NCBI RefSeq assembly: GCF_042678485.1
Contig: NZ_JBHTKR010000001.1
Location: 248,001-312,000, forward strand
DNA from: Seohaeicola saemankumensis
GTDB taxonomy: Bacteria; Pseudomonadota; Alphaproteobacteria; Rhodobacterales; Rhodobacteraceae
DNA: 64,000 nucleotides
Direction of reading: 5' to 3'
The notes under the pieces are model-generated. The model was given only the letters and a program-made list of their open reading frames with translations, searched no databases and was not told where the DNA came from. The first letter of the stretch is position 1, and every line of letters starts with the position of its first letter. Of this stretch, positions 33,196-41,728 are shown piece by piece. Position numbers and translations under genes: made by a program.

Positions 33196-34038
33196 ATGCG
33201 ACGACTCACAAGCCTGCTGGCGCTTTTCCCCGCCTTTCTTGCCAATCCTGCCGCCGCGCAGGAGGCCTTGCCGATCATTGGCAAGCCACATCCGGGTGGC
33301 ATTGGCTTCCAGCCGGCCGCAACAGAACTGGCGCGCGATCTTCAGTGGCTGGACGGCATGATGCTGGTGATCATCACCGCGATCACCATTTTCGTCTGTG
33401 TGCTGCTGGCCATCGTGATCCTGCGCTACAACCGCAAGGCCAACCCGGTGCCCAAGACCTTCACCCACAACACGCCGGTCGAGATCGCGTGGACGGTGGT
33501 GCCGGTCGTGATCCTGATCTTCATCGGCGCCTTCTCGCTGCCGGTGCTGTTCAAGCAGCAGGAAATCCCTGTTGGCGACATCAACATCAAGGTGACCGGC
33601 TACCAGTGGTACTGGGGCTATGAGTATACCGACCATGATTTCGGGTTCGAAAGCTTCATGCTGAGCCGCGATCAGCTGGAAGAGCATGGCTACAGCCAGG
33701 ACGAATACCTGCTGGCCACCGATACTGCCGTTGTCGTGCCCGTGGGCAAGACCGTGGTGATGCAGGTCACCGGCGGCGACGTGATCCACAGCTGGACGAT
33801 TCCCGCCTTTGGCGTGAAACAGGATGGTGTGCCCGGTCGTCTGGCGCAGCTCTGGTTCTCGGCTGAAAAGGAAGGCGTCTATTTCGGCCAGTGCTCGGAA
33901 CTGTGCGGCAAGGACCACGCCTATATGCCGATCACCGTCAAGGTGGTCAGCCAGGAAGCCTATGAAGCCTGGCTTGATGGCGCGATCCAGGAATATGCCG
34001 GCACGCCGCGCACCCTGACCCTGGCCGCGGCCGACTGA
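33196..34038 (+). CDS. ctaC: Cytochrome c oxidase subunit II
   Basis: The CuA-carrying subunit of aa3-type oxidase, which takes electrons from cytochrome c in the periplasm. The 280 residues comprise a signal peptide (1-22, ending NPAAAQ), two membrane helices (about 57-80 and 95-118), the aromatic segment YQWYWGYEY, and the CuA site with GQCSELCGKDHAYMPI. The length is normal. It heads the oxidase assembly operon, preceded by 195 bases of promoter region shared with tldD. Confidence 0.96.
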   Translation: MRRLTSLLALFPAFLANPAAAQEALPIIGKPHPGGIGFQPAATELARDLQWLDGMMLVIITAITIFVCVLLAIVILRYNRKANPVPKTFTHNTPVEIAWTVVPVVILIFIGAFSLPVLFKQQEIPVGDINIKVTGYQWYWGYEYTDHDFGFESFMLSRDQLEEHGYSQDEYLLATDTAVVVPVGKTVVMQVTGGDVIHSWTIPAFGVKQDGVPGRLAQLWFSAEKEGVYFGQCSELCGKDHAYMPITVKVVSQEAYEAWLDGAIQEYAGTPRTLTLAAAD

Positions 34039-34136
34039 TCACGCAAGCCTGGAGGCGGGCGCAACGCCCGCCTTCGCGGCGCACAGGGCGGAGCGATCCG
34101 GCCCGCTGCATCATCCGACCCCACAGGGGAAAGCCA

Positions 34137-35078
34137 ATGACCGACGCAAGCATCAACACCCAGACGATCCAGCCCGAGGCGGGCTTTGGCGATTACGTCG
34201 CGCTGCTCAAGCCGCGCGTGATGTCGCTTGTGGTGTTCACGGCGCTGGTGGGTCTGCTGGCTGCACCTGTGGGCGTGCATCCGATGATCGGCTTTGCGTC
34301 GATCCTGTTCATTGCGGTGGGGGCAGGGGCCTCGGGCGCGCTGAACATGTGGTGGGATGCGGATATCGATGCCGTGATGAAGCGTACGGCCAAGCGGCCG
34401 GTGCCGGCCGGCAAGGTCGAACCCGGCGAGGCGCTGGCCGTGGGCGTCGCCCTGTCTGGCTTTGCCGTGGTGATGCTGGCCCTTGCGTCGAACCTTGTCG
34501 CGGCGGGGCTGCTGGCCTTCACGATCTTCTTCTACGCCGTCATCTACACGATGTGGCTCAAGCGCTGGACCCCGCAGAACATCGTGATCGGCGGTGCTGC
34601 GGGCGCCTTCCCTCCGATGATCGGCTGGGCTGTTGCGACCGGCGGGATCGGGCTGGAATCCGTGCTGATGTTCCTGCTGATCTTCATGTGGACCCCTCCG
34701 CATTTCTGGGCGCTGGCGCTGTTCATGAATGCCGATTACGAAAAAGCGGGCGTGCCGATGCTGACGGTCACCCATGGCCGCCGCGTGACGCGCAATCACA
34801 TCCTGGTCTACACGCTGTTGCTGGCGCCGCTGGCCATTGGCACCGGCTTCACCTCGATCGGCGGACCGGTCTACCTGGCGGTGGCGGTGGTGTTGAACGC
34901 GCTGTTCCTTCTGGGGGCCCTGCGGATCTGGCGGCGCGACGAAGAGGCGTCGCAGGCTGACAAGTACAAGATCGAGAAGTCGTTCTTCGGCCTGTCGCTG
35001 CTGTATCTTTTCCTGCATTTCGGCGCGATTCTGGCCGAAGCGGCGTTGCGGCCCTATGGCCTGGGAGGCTGGGGATGA
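34137..35078 (+). CDS. ctaB: Protohaem IX farnesyltransferase (haem O synthase)
   Basis: Membrane prenyltransferase that makes haem O, the precursor of haem A. The 313 residues form about nine helices with the catalytic motif NMWWDADIDAVMKRTAKRPVP and the second Asp-rich region YEKAGVPMLTVTHG. An AGGGGAAA ribosome site precedes the ATG. It overlaps the next small gene by 4 bases (ATGA). Confidence 0.95.
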   Translation: MTDASINTQTIQPEAGFGDYVALLKPRVMSLVVFTALVGLLAAPVGVHPMIGFASILFIAVGAGASGALNMWWDADIDAVMKRTAKRPVPAGKVEPGEALAVGVALSGFAVVMLALASNLVAAGLLAFTIFFYAVIYTMWLKRWTPQNIVIGGAAGAFPPMIGWAVATGGIGLESVLMFLLIFMWTPPHFWALALFMNADYEKAGVPMLTVTHGRRVTRNHILVYTLLLAPLAIGTGFTSIGGPVYLAVAVVLNALFLLGALRIWRRDEEASQADKYKIEKSFFGLSLLYLFLHFGAILAEAALRPYGLGGWG

Positions 35079-35275
35079 GCCTGCGCGCAGAGCATGAGCT
35101 GCACCGCCGTCGCGCCGGCCGCAACATCGGTCTGGCTGTGGTTCTGGTCGGGTTCATCGTCATCGTCTTCGGTCTGACGGTGGTCAAGGTGACCAGCGGC
35201 GACCCGATGCAGGCGTTCGATCATGTATCGCGGCCCGAGATCATTCCCGGTGCCGCCCCGGTTAAAGGAGACTGA
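35075..35275 (+). CDS. Small single-helix protein of the oxidase operon (CoxF-like)
   Basis: A 66-residue protein with a charged N-terminus (EHELHRRRAGRN), one membrane helix (about 19-41) and a short periplasmic tail. A small gene at this place between ctaB and ctaG is usual in Rhodobacterales and related oxidase operons. It is sometimes annotated CoxF or as an assembly protein; the molecular role is not known to me. Overlaps with ctaB (4 bases) and close spacing to ctaG show co-translation. Confidence 0.8.
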   Translation: MSLRAEHELHRRRAGRNIGLAVVLVGFIVIVFGLTVVKVTSGDPMQAFDHVSRPEIIPGAAPVKGD

Positions 35276-35278
35276 GTG

Positions 35279-35863
35279 ATGGCATTGTCCCCGAAATCGA
35301 AGACCGTCGTGCAAGCGGCCAGTCTTGTGGTGGTGATGGGCAGCCTGGCCTGGGCCTCGGTGCCGTTCTATGACTGGTTCTGCCGTGTCACCGGCTTTGG
35401 CGGCACCACCGGCGTATCGACGGTGGCCCCCGATCAGGTGCTGGACCAGACCATCATCGTGCGTTTCGATGCCTCCAAGGATCGCGACATGCCGTGGGAG
35501 TTCAAGCCGGTCGAACGCCAAATGGAAATCCGCATCGGCGAGACGGGTCTGGCCTTCTACGAGGCCTATAACCCGACGGACCGTGTTGTCGCGGGCACCG
35601 CAAGCTACAATGTCACGCCCTATGAGGCGGGCGGGTTCTTCAGCAAGATCCAGTGTTTCTGCTTCGAGCAGCAGGTCCTGCAACCGGGCGAGCGCGTGCT
35701 GATGCCGGTGACCTTCTATGTCGACCCCGAGATCGTCACCGACCGTGACGGCCAGTACGTCAAGCAGATCACCCTGTCCTACACCTTTTATGAAACAGAA
35801 TTGCCCGCCGAACAGGCAGCCCTTGACGTGGCGGCCCCCGGCGCGGATACCACACTGAACTAA
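35279..35863 (+). CDS. ctaG: Cytochrome c oxidase assembly protein CtaG/Cox11
   Basis: Periplasmic copper chaperone for the CuB centre of subunit I. The 194 residues have an N-terminal membrane anchor (about 10-30) and the copper-binding CFCF motif in KIQCFCFEQQ. The conserved VPFYDWFCRVTGFGG segment lies near the start and the MPVTFYVDPE strand lies near the end. ATG 35279 is placed 8 bases from AAAGGAG; GTG 35276 is a less likely start. Confidence 0.95.
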   Translation: MALSPKSKTVVQAASLVVVMGSLAWASVPFYDWFCRVTGFGGTTGVSTVAPDQVLDQTIIVRFDASKDRDMPWEFKPVERQMEIRIGETGLAFYEAYNPTDRVVAGTASYNVTPYEAGGFFSKIQCFCFEQQVLQPGERVLMPVTFYVDPEIVTDRDGQYVKQITLSYTFYETELPAEQAALDVAAPGADTTLN

Positions 35864-35888
35864 GAAGCCTTCCAACGAGGGAAACGAG

Positions 35889-36689
35889 ATGGCGCACGAG
35901 AAAAATCACGATTACCACATTCTGGCCCCGTCGCTCTGGCCCCTTCTGGGCGCTATCGCGGCTTTCTTCATGCTCTTCGGGGCTGTGCTGTGGATGTCGC
36001 AGGGGATGCCCTGGATGTTCCTGGCCGGCTTTGTCGGCGTCCTTTACGTGATGTTCGGCTGGTGGGCCGATGTCGTCGCGGAAAGCCAGGTCGGCGATCA
36101 TACCCCGGTGGTGCGTATCGGCCTGCGCTACGGGTTCATCCTGTTCATCATGTCCGAGGTCATGTTCTTCGCGGCCTGGTTCTGGAGCTTCTTCAAGCAT
36201 GCCATGTACCCGATGGGGCCGCTCAGCCCGGCTGTGGATGGTGTCTGGCCGCCTGTGGGAATCGAAACCTTCGATCCCTGGCACCTGCCGCTGATCAACA
36301 CGCTTATCCTGCTGTGCTCGGGTGCGGCCGCCACATGGGCGCACCATGCGCTGGTGCATGAGAACAACCGCGAAGACATGAAGTGGGGCCTGATCATCGC
36401 GATCGCCCTGGGTGCGATCTTCACCGGCTTCCAGGCCTATGAATATTCTCACGCGGGCTTTGGTTTCGCGGGCAACATCTATGGCGCGAACTTCTTCATG
36501 GCGACGGGCTTTCACGGTCTGCATGTGGTCATCGGCACGATCTTCCTGTTCGTTTGCCTGATCCGCCTGCAACGCGGCCATTTCAGCCAGGAAAAGCATG
36601 TCGGCTTCGAAGCGGCGGCCTGGTACTGGCACTTCGTGGATGTGGTCTGGCTGTTCCTGTTTGCGGCCGTCTACGTCTGGGGTCAGTGA
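35889..36689 (+). CDS. ctaE: Cytochrome c oxidase subunit III
   Basis: Seven-helix integral subunit of aa3-type oxidase, 266 residues. Typical segments are VMFFAAWFWSFFKHAMYP, the glutamate in GFQAYEYSHAGF, FFMATGFHGLHVVIGT and the C-terminal WYWHFVDVVWLFLFAAVYVWG. The start has a GAGGGAAACGAG ribosome site. The gene closes the oxidase operon before a strong hairpin at 36755. Subunit I is not in the window. Confidence 0.96.
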   Translation: MAHEKNHDYHILAPSLWPLLGAIAAFFMLFGAVLWMSQGMPWMFLAGFVGVLYVMFGWWADVVAESQVGDHTPVVRIGLRYGFILFIMSEVMFFAAWFWSFFKHAMYPMGPLSPAVDGVWPPVGIETFDPWHLPLINTLILLCSGAAATWAHHALVHENNREDMKWGLIIAIALGAIFTGFQAYEYSHAGFGFAGNIYGANFFMATGFHGLHVVIGTIFLFVCLIRLQRGHFSQEKHVGFEAAAWYWHFVDVVWLFLFAAVYVWGQ

Positions 36690-36754
36690 TCCCGCCTGCC
36701 GGTGGCCTGCTGTGCTTTAGCGGTTGAAATCCGGCGGACAAAACGAAAGAAAGC

Positions 36755-36779
36755 AAAGCGCGCGGGTTCCGCGCGCTTT
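36755..36779 (+). terminator. Hairpin after ctaE
   Basis: AAAGCGCGCGG (36755-36765) and CCGCGCGCTTT (36769-36779) form a perfect 11-bp stem with a 3-base loop, 65 bases after ctaE. Only the stem's own TTT supplies a T run, so termination may be partial and the following SURF1 gene could still be reached. Confidence 0.65.
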
Positions 36780-36803
36780 CCACGTTCAAAGGGCCCATCC
36801 GAT

Positions 36804-37478
36804 TTGGCGCGTATCCTGCTTCCCCTGATATTCGGCCTGGCCGGCACATTGGTGCTGGTGGGGCTTGGCCTGTGGCAATTGCAACGGCTTGACTGGAAAG
36901 AGGCGGTTCTGGCCGATATCGATGCGCGCATCGTGGCGGCCCCCGTCGCATTGCCCGCGCAGCCCGATCCGGTTGCCGACCGCTATCTGCCGGTGACCGT
37001 CAGCGGTATCCTGCAGGATCCGCCGATCCGCGTGCTGGTCAGCCAGAAACAGGTCGGCGCGGGCTATCGCATCATTCGCGCCATGCAGGCAGGCGACAGG
37101 CGCGTTCTGGTCGATCTGGGTTTCATCCGGACCGATGCCGTCCTTGCCCCGACCGGGTCAGATCCGGTCAGCGTGACCGGAAACCTGCACTGGCCCGACG
37201 AGGTGGACAGCTACACGCCCGAGCCTGATCTTGCCGCCGACATATGGTTCGCCCGCGACCTGCCGCGCATGGCCGCGCATCTGGGCACGGACCCAGTGCT
37301 GGTGGTGGCGCGCGTCACGTCGCTGCCGGATGGCGCACCGTCGCCCCTGCCGGTCGACACATCGGGCATCCCCAACGATCATCTGGGCTATGCCGTCACA
37401 TGGTTCGGTCTGGCCATTGTCTGGGTGGTGATGACCGGTTTCTTCCTGTGGCGCATCCGCAAACCCGCGAAAGGCTGA
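36804..37478 (+). CDS. SURF1 family cytochrome oxidase assembly protein
   Basis: Membrane protein that aids haem a insertion into subunit I. The frame is open from an ATG at 36702, but that part reads through the ctaE hairpin. The family N-terminus LARILLPLIFGLAG begins at TTG 36804, giving 224 residues. Two helices flank a periplasmic domain (first about 5-24, GLWQLQRLDWK after it; last YAVTWFGLAIVWVVMTGFFLW). Start is therefore moderately certain. Threonine synthase follows after 4 bases. Confidence 0.88.
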   Translation: MARILLPLIFGLAGTLVLVGLGLWQLQRLDWKEAVLADIDARIVAAPVALPAQPDPVADRYLPVTVSGILQDPPIRVLVSQKQVGAGYRIIRAMQAGDRRVLVDLGFIRTDAVLAPTGSDPVSVTGNLHWPDEVDSYTPEPDLAADIWFARDLPRMAAHLGTDPVLVVARVTSLPDGAPSPLPVDTSGIPNDHLGYAVTWFGLAIVWVVMTGFFLWRIRKPAKG

Positions 37479-37482
37479 CAGC

Positions 37483-38871
37483 ATGCAGTATATCTCGACC
37501 CGTGGCACAGCCCCCGTGCTGACATTCGAACAGGCGATGCTGACCGGCCTTGCCCGCGATGGCGGGCTGTACCTGCCCGAAACGATCCCGATGATGAGCG
37601 CGGACGACATCCGCGCCCTTGGCGGGTTGTCCTATGAGGAGGCGGCCTTTCGCATCATGCGCCCCTATATCGGTGCGACCTTCACCGACACCGCATTCCA
37701 GGACATCATCGCCCGCGCCTATGCAGGTTTCGGCCATGCCGCCCGCGCACCCCTCGTGCAGCTGGACAGCAACCATCACCTGCTGGAGCTGTTTCACGGA
37801 CCCACGCTGGCCTTCAAGGATTTCGCCATGCAGCTGATCGGTCAGCTGTTCCAGGCGGCCCTGGCAAGGTCCGGCGACCGGGTGACCATCGTGGGGGCGA
37901 CCAGCGGTGATACCGGATCAGCCGCGATCGAGGCGTTTCGCGGCCTTGATGCGGTGGATGTGTTCATCCTTTACCCGCATGGCCGGGTGTCCGAGGTGCA
38001 GCGCCGCCAGATGACCACGCCGGTGGAAAGCAATGTCCATGCCCTGGCCATCGACGGGCATTTCGACGACGCGCAAGCCCGCGTGAAGGACATGTTCAAC
38101 GATTTCGCCTTTCGCGACGGGGTGCGCCTGGCAGGGGTAAACAGCATCAACTGGGCGCGCGTTCTGGCGCAGGTGGTCTATTACTTCACCTCCGCCGTCA
38201 GCCTGGGTGCCCCGGATCGCGCCGTCAGCTTTACCGTGCCCACCGGCAATTTCGGCGATATCTTCGCGGGCTACATCGCCAAGCGCATGGGCCTGCCGAT
38301 CGACCGGCTGGTGGTGGCCACGAACCATAACGACATCCTGCATCGCTGCCTGTCGGGGGGCGAGTATCGCCCTGACGGGGTGATCCCCTCGATCAGCCCC
38401 TCGATGGATATCCAGGTCAGCTCCAACTTCGAGCGGGCGCTGTTTTATGCCTACAACCAGGACGGGGCCGCCGTGGCGCAGCTGATGGACGAGTTGAAGG
38501 CGGGCGGTTTCTCCGTCAGCCAGGGCGCGCTTCAGGCGCTGCGCGAGGCGTTTGACAGCGGTCGCTGCGGCGAAGATGAAACAAGCGCCACCATCGGGCG
38601 CACGCTGAAGGCGACGGGCGAGCTGCTTTGCCCGCATACGGCCGTCGGCGTTCATGTGGCCGAAAAGATGCGCCAGCGCGGCGTGCCGATGATCACGCTG
38701 GCCACCGCGCATCCTGCGAAATTCCCCGATGCGGTCGAAGCAGCGACGGGCGTCCGCCCGCCCTTGCCGCCGCGCATGGCCGATCTCTATGACCGGCCGG
38801 AACGTGTCACCCGGATCGGCAATGATCTTGCCGCCATCGAATCCCTGATCAGAGAGCGTATCGCCAATTGA
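37483..38871 (+). CDS. thrC: Threonine synthase
   Basis: PLP enzyme converting O-phosphohomoserine to threonine. The 462 residues begin with the type-2 threonine synthase N-terminus (STRGTAPVLTFEQAML.GLARDGGLYLP). The PLP lysine is in TLAFKDFAMQ and the phosphate loop is GATSGDTGSAA. Length fits the longer alphaproteobacterial/fungal class. The stop overlaps the TTG start of the M16 peptidase gene by 3 bases. Confidence 0.95.
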   Translation: MQYISTRGTAPVLTFEQAMLTGLARDGGLYLPETIPMMSADDIRALGGLSYEEAAFRIMRPYIGATFTDTAFQDIIARAYAGFGHAARAPLVQLDSNHHLLELFHGPTLAFKDFAMQLIGQLFQAALARSGDRVTIVGATSGDTGSAAIEAFRGLDAVDVFILYPHGRVSEVQRRQMTTPVESNVHALAIDGHFDDAQARVKDMFNDFAFRDGVRLAGVNSINWARVLAQVVYYFTSAVSLGAPDRAVSFTVPTGNFGDIFAGYIAKRMGLPIDRLVVATNHNDILHRCLSGGEYRPDGVIPSISPSMDIQVSSNFERALFYAYNQDGAAVAQLMDELKAGGFSVSQGALQALREAFDSGRCGEDETSATIGRTLKATGELLCPHTAVGVHVAEKMRQRGVPMITLATAHPAKFPDAVEAATGVRPPLPPRMADLYDRPERVTRIGNDLAAIESLIRERIAN

Positions 38872-40130
38872 CCGTCCGCACCCATACCCTTGCCAACGGA
38901 TTGCGCATCGTCACAGAACGGATGGAGGGGCTGCAATCCGCGGCCATCGGCATCTGGGTTCTGTCCGGCGGGCGGCATGAACGCCCCGAGCAGAACGGGA
39001 TCGCGCATTTCCTGGAACATATGGCCTTCAAGGGCACCAAGCGCCGTTCCGCGCTGCAGATCGCCGAGGTGATCGAGGATGTGGGCGGCTATATCAACGC
39101 TTATACATCGCGCGAGGCGACGGCCTATTACGCCCGCGTGCTGGAGGCTGATGTGCCGCTGGCGCTGGACGTGGTGTCCGACATCGTGCTGAACCCGGTG
39201 TTCGATCGCGGCGAGATCGAGGTCGAGCGCGGCGTGATCCTGCAGGAAATCGGGCAGGCGCTGGATACGCCTGATGACGTGATCTTTGACTGGCTGCAGG
39301 AACAGGCCTATCCCGACCAGCCGCTGGGGCGCACCATCCTGGGGCCGGCCGAACGGATCCGCGCCTTTGGCCGCGACGATCTGAAAGGCTTCGTGGCCGA
39401 GCATTACAGCCCCGCCAACATGATCCTGTCGGCGGCAGGTGCCGTGGATCACGACGCCATCATCACCGAGGCCGAAGCGATCTTTGGCCATCTGCCAAAG
39501 GGACGGCTGCATCATCCGGCGCCCGCGCATTTCATCGGCGGGGAACACCGGGTCGAAAAGACGCTGGAACAGGCGCATTTCGCCCTGGCCTTCGAGGGGC
39601 CGGATTACACCGATCCCGCGATCTATACCGCGCAGATCTACGCCTCGGCCCTTGGTGGCGGCATGTCGAGCCGCCTGTTCCAGGAGGTGCGCGAAAAGCG
39701 GGGGCTGTGCTATACGATCTTCGCGCAGGCCGGGGCCCATGCGGATACCGGCATGATGACCATCTACGCCGGTACCTCGGCCGAGGATCTGGGCGATCTG
39801 ACCGCGATCACCCTGGACGAGATGAAGCGCGCCGCCGATGACATGACCGAAGCCGAAGTCGCCCGCGCCCGCGCCCAGATGAAGGCAGGGCTGCTGATGG
39901 GGCTGGAAAGCCCGTCGAATCGGGCGGAACGGCTGGCGCGGCAGATGCAGGTCTGGGGCCGCATCCCGCCGCTGTCCGAGGTGGTCGATCACATCGATGC
40001 TGTCACGGTCGAGGATGTGCGCGCCATGGCCGCGCATATGATCAGCACCGCGCCTGCCGCGCTGGCGCTTTACGGTCCGGTCGCGGGGGCACCCGATTGG
40101 CAGGCGATCCAGGACAGGCGCGCCGCCTGA
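38868..40130 (+). CDS. M16-family zinc peptidase (processing-peptidase-like)
   Basis: A 420-residue pitrilysin-type protease. The inverted zinc motif HFLEH lies in NGIAHFLEHMAFKG, followed by the downstream glutamate region of EVERGVILQEI. The C-terminal half keeps the GGGMSSRLFQEVREKRGLCY segment. It resembles the mitochondrial processing peptidase beta subunit, and alphaproteobacterial members are considered its relatives. Start is TTG inside the thrC stop (ATTGA). It overlaps the acetyltransferase gene by one base (TGATG). Confidence 0.92.
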   Translation: MTVRTHTLANGLRIVTERMEGLQSAAIGIWVLSGGRHERPEQNGIAHFLEHMAFKGTKRRSALQIAEVIEDVGGYINAYTSREATAYYARVLEADVPLALDVVSDIVLNPVFDRGEIEVERGVILQEIGQALDTPDDVIFDWLQEQAYPDQPLGRTILGPAERIRAFGRDDLKGFVAEHYSPANMILSAAGAVDHDAIITEAEAIFGHLPKGRLHHPAPAHFIGGEHRVEKTLEQAHFALAFEGPDYTDPAIYTAQIYASALGGGMSSRLFQEVREKRGLCYTIFAQAGAHADTGMMTIYAGTSAEDLGDLTAITLDEMKRAADDMTEAEVARARAQMKAGLLMGLESPSNRAERLARQMQVWGRIPPLSEVVDHIDAVTVEDVRAMAAHMISTAPAALALYGPVAGAPDWQAIQDRRAA

Positions 40131-40714
40131 TGCTGCTGGGGCGACGGAAAGTCAGGATCGAGACCGAGCGTCTGACCCTGCGGCCTCCGGCCCATGCTGA
40201 TTTTCGCGCCTGGTCAAGCCTGCGTCGCGACAGCGAGGATTTTCTGACGAAGTGGGAGCCGACCTGGGCACCGGATCACCTGTCGCGCAAGGCGTTCACC
40301 AATCGCGTCTACTGGGCACAGCGGACCACAGCCAACGGATCGGCCTTGCCGCTGTTCCTGGTGCGGCGCGAAGACGATGCTTTGTTGGGTGCGATCACGC
40401 TGGACAATATCCGGCGCGGACCCGCGCAGGCTGGCACGCTGGGCTACTGGATCGGGCAGAGCCACGCGCGCCAGGGATACATGCGCGAGGCGATTGAAGC
40501 CTTGGTGCATCACGCCTTTCATCGTCTGGACCTGAGCCGGATCGAAGCCGCCTGCCTGCCCGAGAACGCACCCTCGCGCGGGTTGCTGCAAAGCTGCGGT
40601 TTCAAATACGAGGGTGTGGCGCAAAGCTATCTGCAGATAGCCGGACGCTGGCGCACCCATGTGCTTTATGCCGCTCTGCGGATGGACCGGCGCGGTCGGA
40701 CCGACGTGGGCTGA
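40130..40714 (+). CDS. GNAT acetyltransferase, RimJ/RimL-like
   Basis: A 194-residue N-acetyltransferase. The start MLLGRRKVRIETERL overlaps the peptidase stop in TGATG. Family features are the opening IETERLTLRPP, the acetyl-CoA site TLGYWIGQSHARQGYMREAI, and the end strand ARLPENAPSRGLLQSCGFKYEG-like pattern (here ACLPENAPSRG). RimJ acetylates ribosomal protein S5 in E. coli, but related genes have varied targets, so the substrate is open. Confidence 0.88.
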   Translation: MLLGRRKVRIETERLTLRPPAHADFRAWSSLRRDSEDFLTKWEPTWAPDHLSRKAFTNRVYWAQRTTANGSALPLFLVRREDDALLGAITLDNIRRGPAQAGTLGYWIGQSHARQGYMREAIEALVHHAFHRLDLSRIEAACLPENAPSRGLLQSCGFKYEGVAQSYLQIAGRWRTHVLYAALRMDRRGRTDVG

Positions 40715-40761
40715 GGCGCTGCCCATTCTATTGGCAGTTCCGGTGGAACGGGGCGGATTCC

Positions 40762-40784
40762 GGATATTTGAGGCAAGAAGAAAC
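40762..40784 (+). repeat. Copy of the dispersed ATATTTG/GCAAGAAGAAA motif
   Basis: GGATATTTGAGGCAAGAAG followed by AAAC lies between the acetyltransferase and the next gene, 48 bases after the stop. It matches the copy at 25932 at nearly every base. Confidence 0.6.
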
Positions 40785-40843
40785 AGGGCAGGTGCGTGAC
40801 AAGGCCCATCCCTGCGCTATCCTCAGCGTCAGGAGGACTTGCC

Positions 40844-41680
40844 ATGACCCGACCCATGCCCGTTCTTGCCGCGTTGCTGGCCCTGGTCCTGGGCGCAGGC
40901 CATGCCCAGGCGCAGCAGCGCACGCCAAGCCACTGTATCGCGGTGGCCCAGTCCGCGCCGGGGCTTGAATATCTGCACAAGGCCAGTTTCCGCGATCCGT
41001 TGCCCGATGACACGGTGCGGATCAGTTACCTCGCCCATGCCTCGTTCCTGATCCAGACCCAGGGCGGGCTTTCTGCGGTGACTGATTTCACCGGGTTCAT
41101 CGGCAATGTGGACATGATCCCCGATGTGGTCACCATGAACCACGCCCATTCCACCCATTGGACAGCCGCGCCCGATCCGGCGATTCCCCATGTGCTGCGC
41201 GGTTGGGGCGAGACCTTCGGCGCGGGTGTCGAGCACTACCTTGATCTTGGCGAGATGCTGGTGCGCAACGTGTCCACTGACATCCGGTCTTTCGGAGGGG
41301 TCGAGCCGCGTGGCAATTCGATCTTCATCTTCGAGGTGGCGGGGCTTTGCATCGGGCACCTGGGCCATCTGCATCAGGAACCCAGCCCCGAGCAATATGC
41401 GGCGATCGGACGGCTCGATGTGGTCATGGCCCCGGTGGATGGCGGGCTGACACTGGATATCGAGTCGATGATGCGGGTTGTCGGGCGGCTCCGTTCTTCG
41501 GTGGTGATCCCGATGCACTGGTTCGGCGAGAGCACGCTGCGTGCCTTTGTCGCCGGAATGAGCGACCAGTTCGCCGTGATCGACGCGGGCGCCAGCCAGG
41601 TCGAGCTGTCCTTGCGGAGCTTGCCGCGCCAGCCCACGATCATGCTGTTGCAGCCCGCATGGCTGACCGAGGCCCAGTAG
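40844..41680 (+). CDS. Secreted metallo-beta-lactamase-fold hydrolase (UlaG-like)
   Basis: A 278-residue protein. ATG 40844 follows AGGAGG at 40831-40836; an in-frame ATG 16 codons upstream has no ribosome site. A signal peptide (1-24, ending AQAQ) precedes an MBL-fold domain with LAHASFLIQTQGG, MNHAHSTHWTAAP and GHLGHLHQEPSP. These resemble UlaG-type beta-lactamase-fold enzymes rather than the HxHxDH glyoxalase type, since HxHxD reads HAHST here. Substrate is unknown. Confidence 0.8.
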   Translation: MTRPMPVLAALLALVLGAGHAQAQQRTPSHCIAVAQSAPGLEYLHKASFRDPLPDDTVRISYLAHASFLIQTQGGLSAVTDFTGFIGNVDMIPDVVTMNHAHSTHWTAAPDPAIPHVLRGWGETFGAGVEHYLDLGEMLVRNVSTDIRSFGGVEPRGNSIFIFEVAGLCIGHLGHLHQEPSPEQYAAIGRLDVVMAPVDGGLTLDIESMMRVVGRLRSSVVIPMHWFGESTLRAFVAGMSDQFAVIDAGASQVELSLRSLPRQPTIMLLQPAWLTEAQ

Positions 41681-41728
41681 GCGCCGCGCCCACTGGACGG
41701 GATGCGGCGACGTGATAGAACCATCTGC

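Noticed and set aside
36702..36803. Upstream extension of the SURF1 gene from ATG 36702
   Set aside because: It would translate through the perfect ctaE hairpin and gives a basic peptide not seen at SURF1 N-termini; the membrane anchor starts at 36804.
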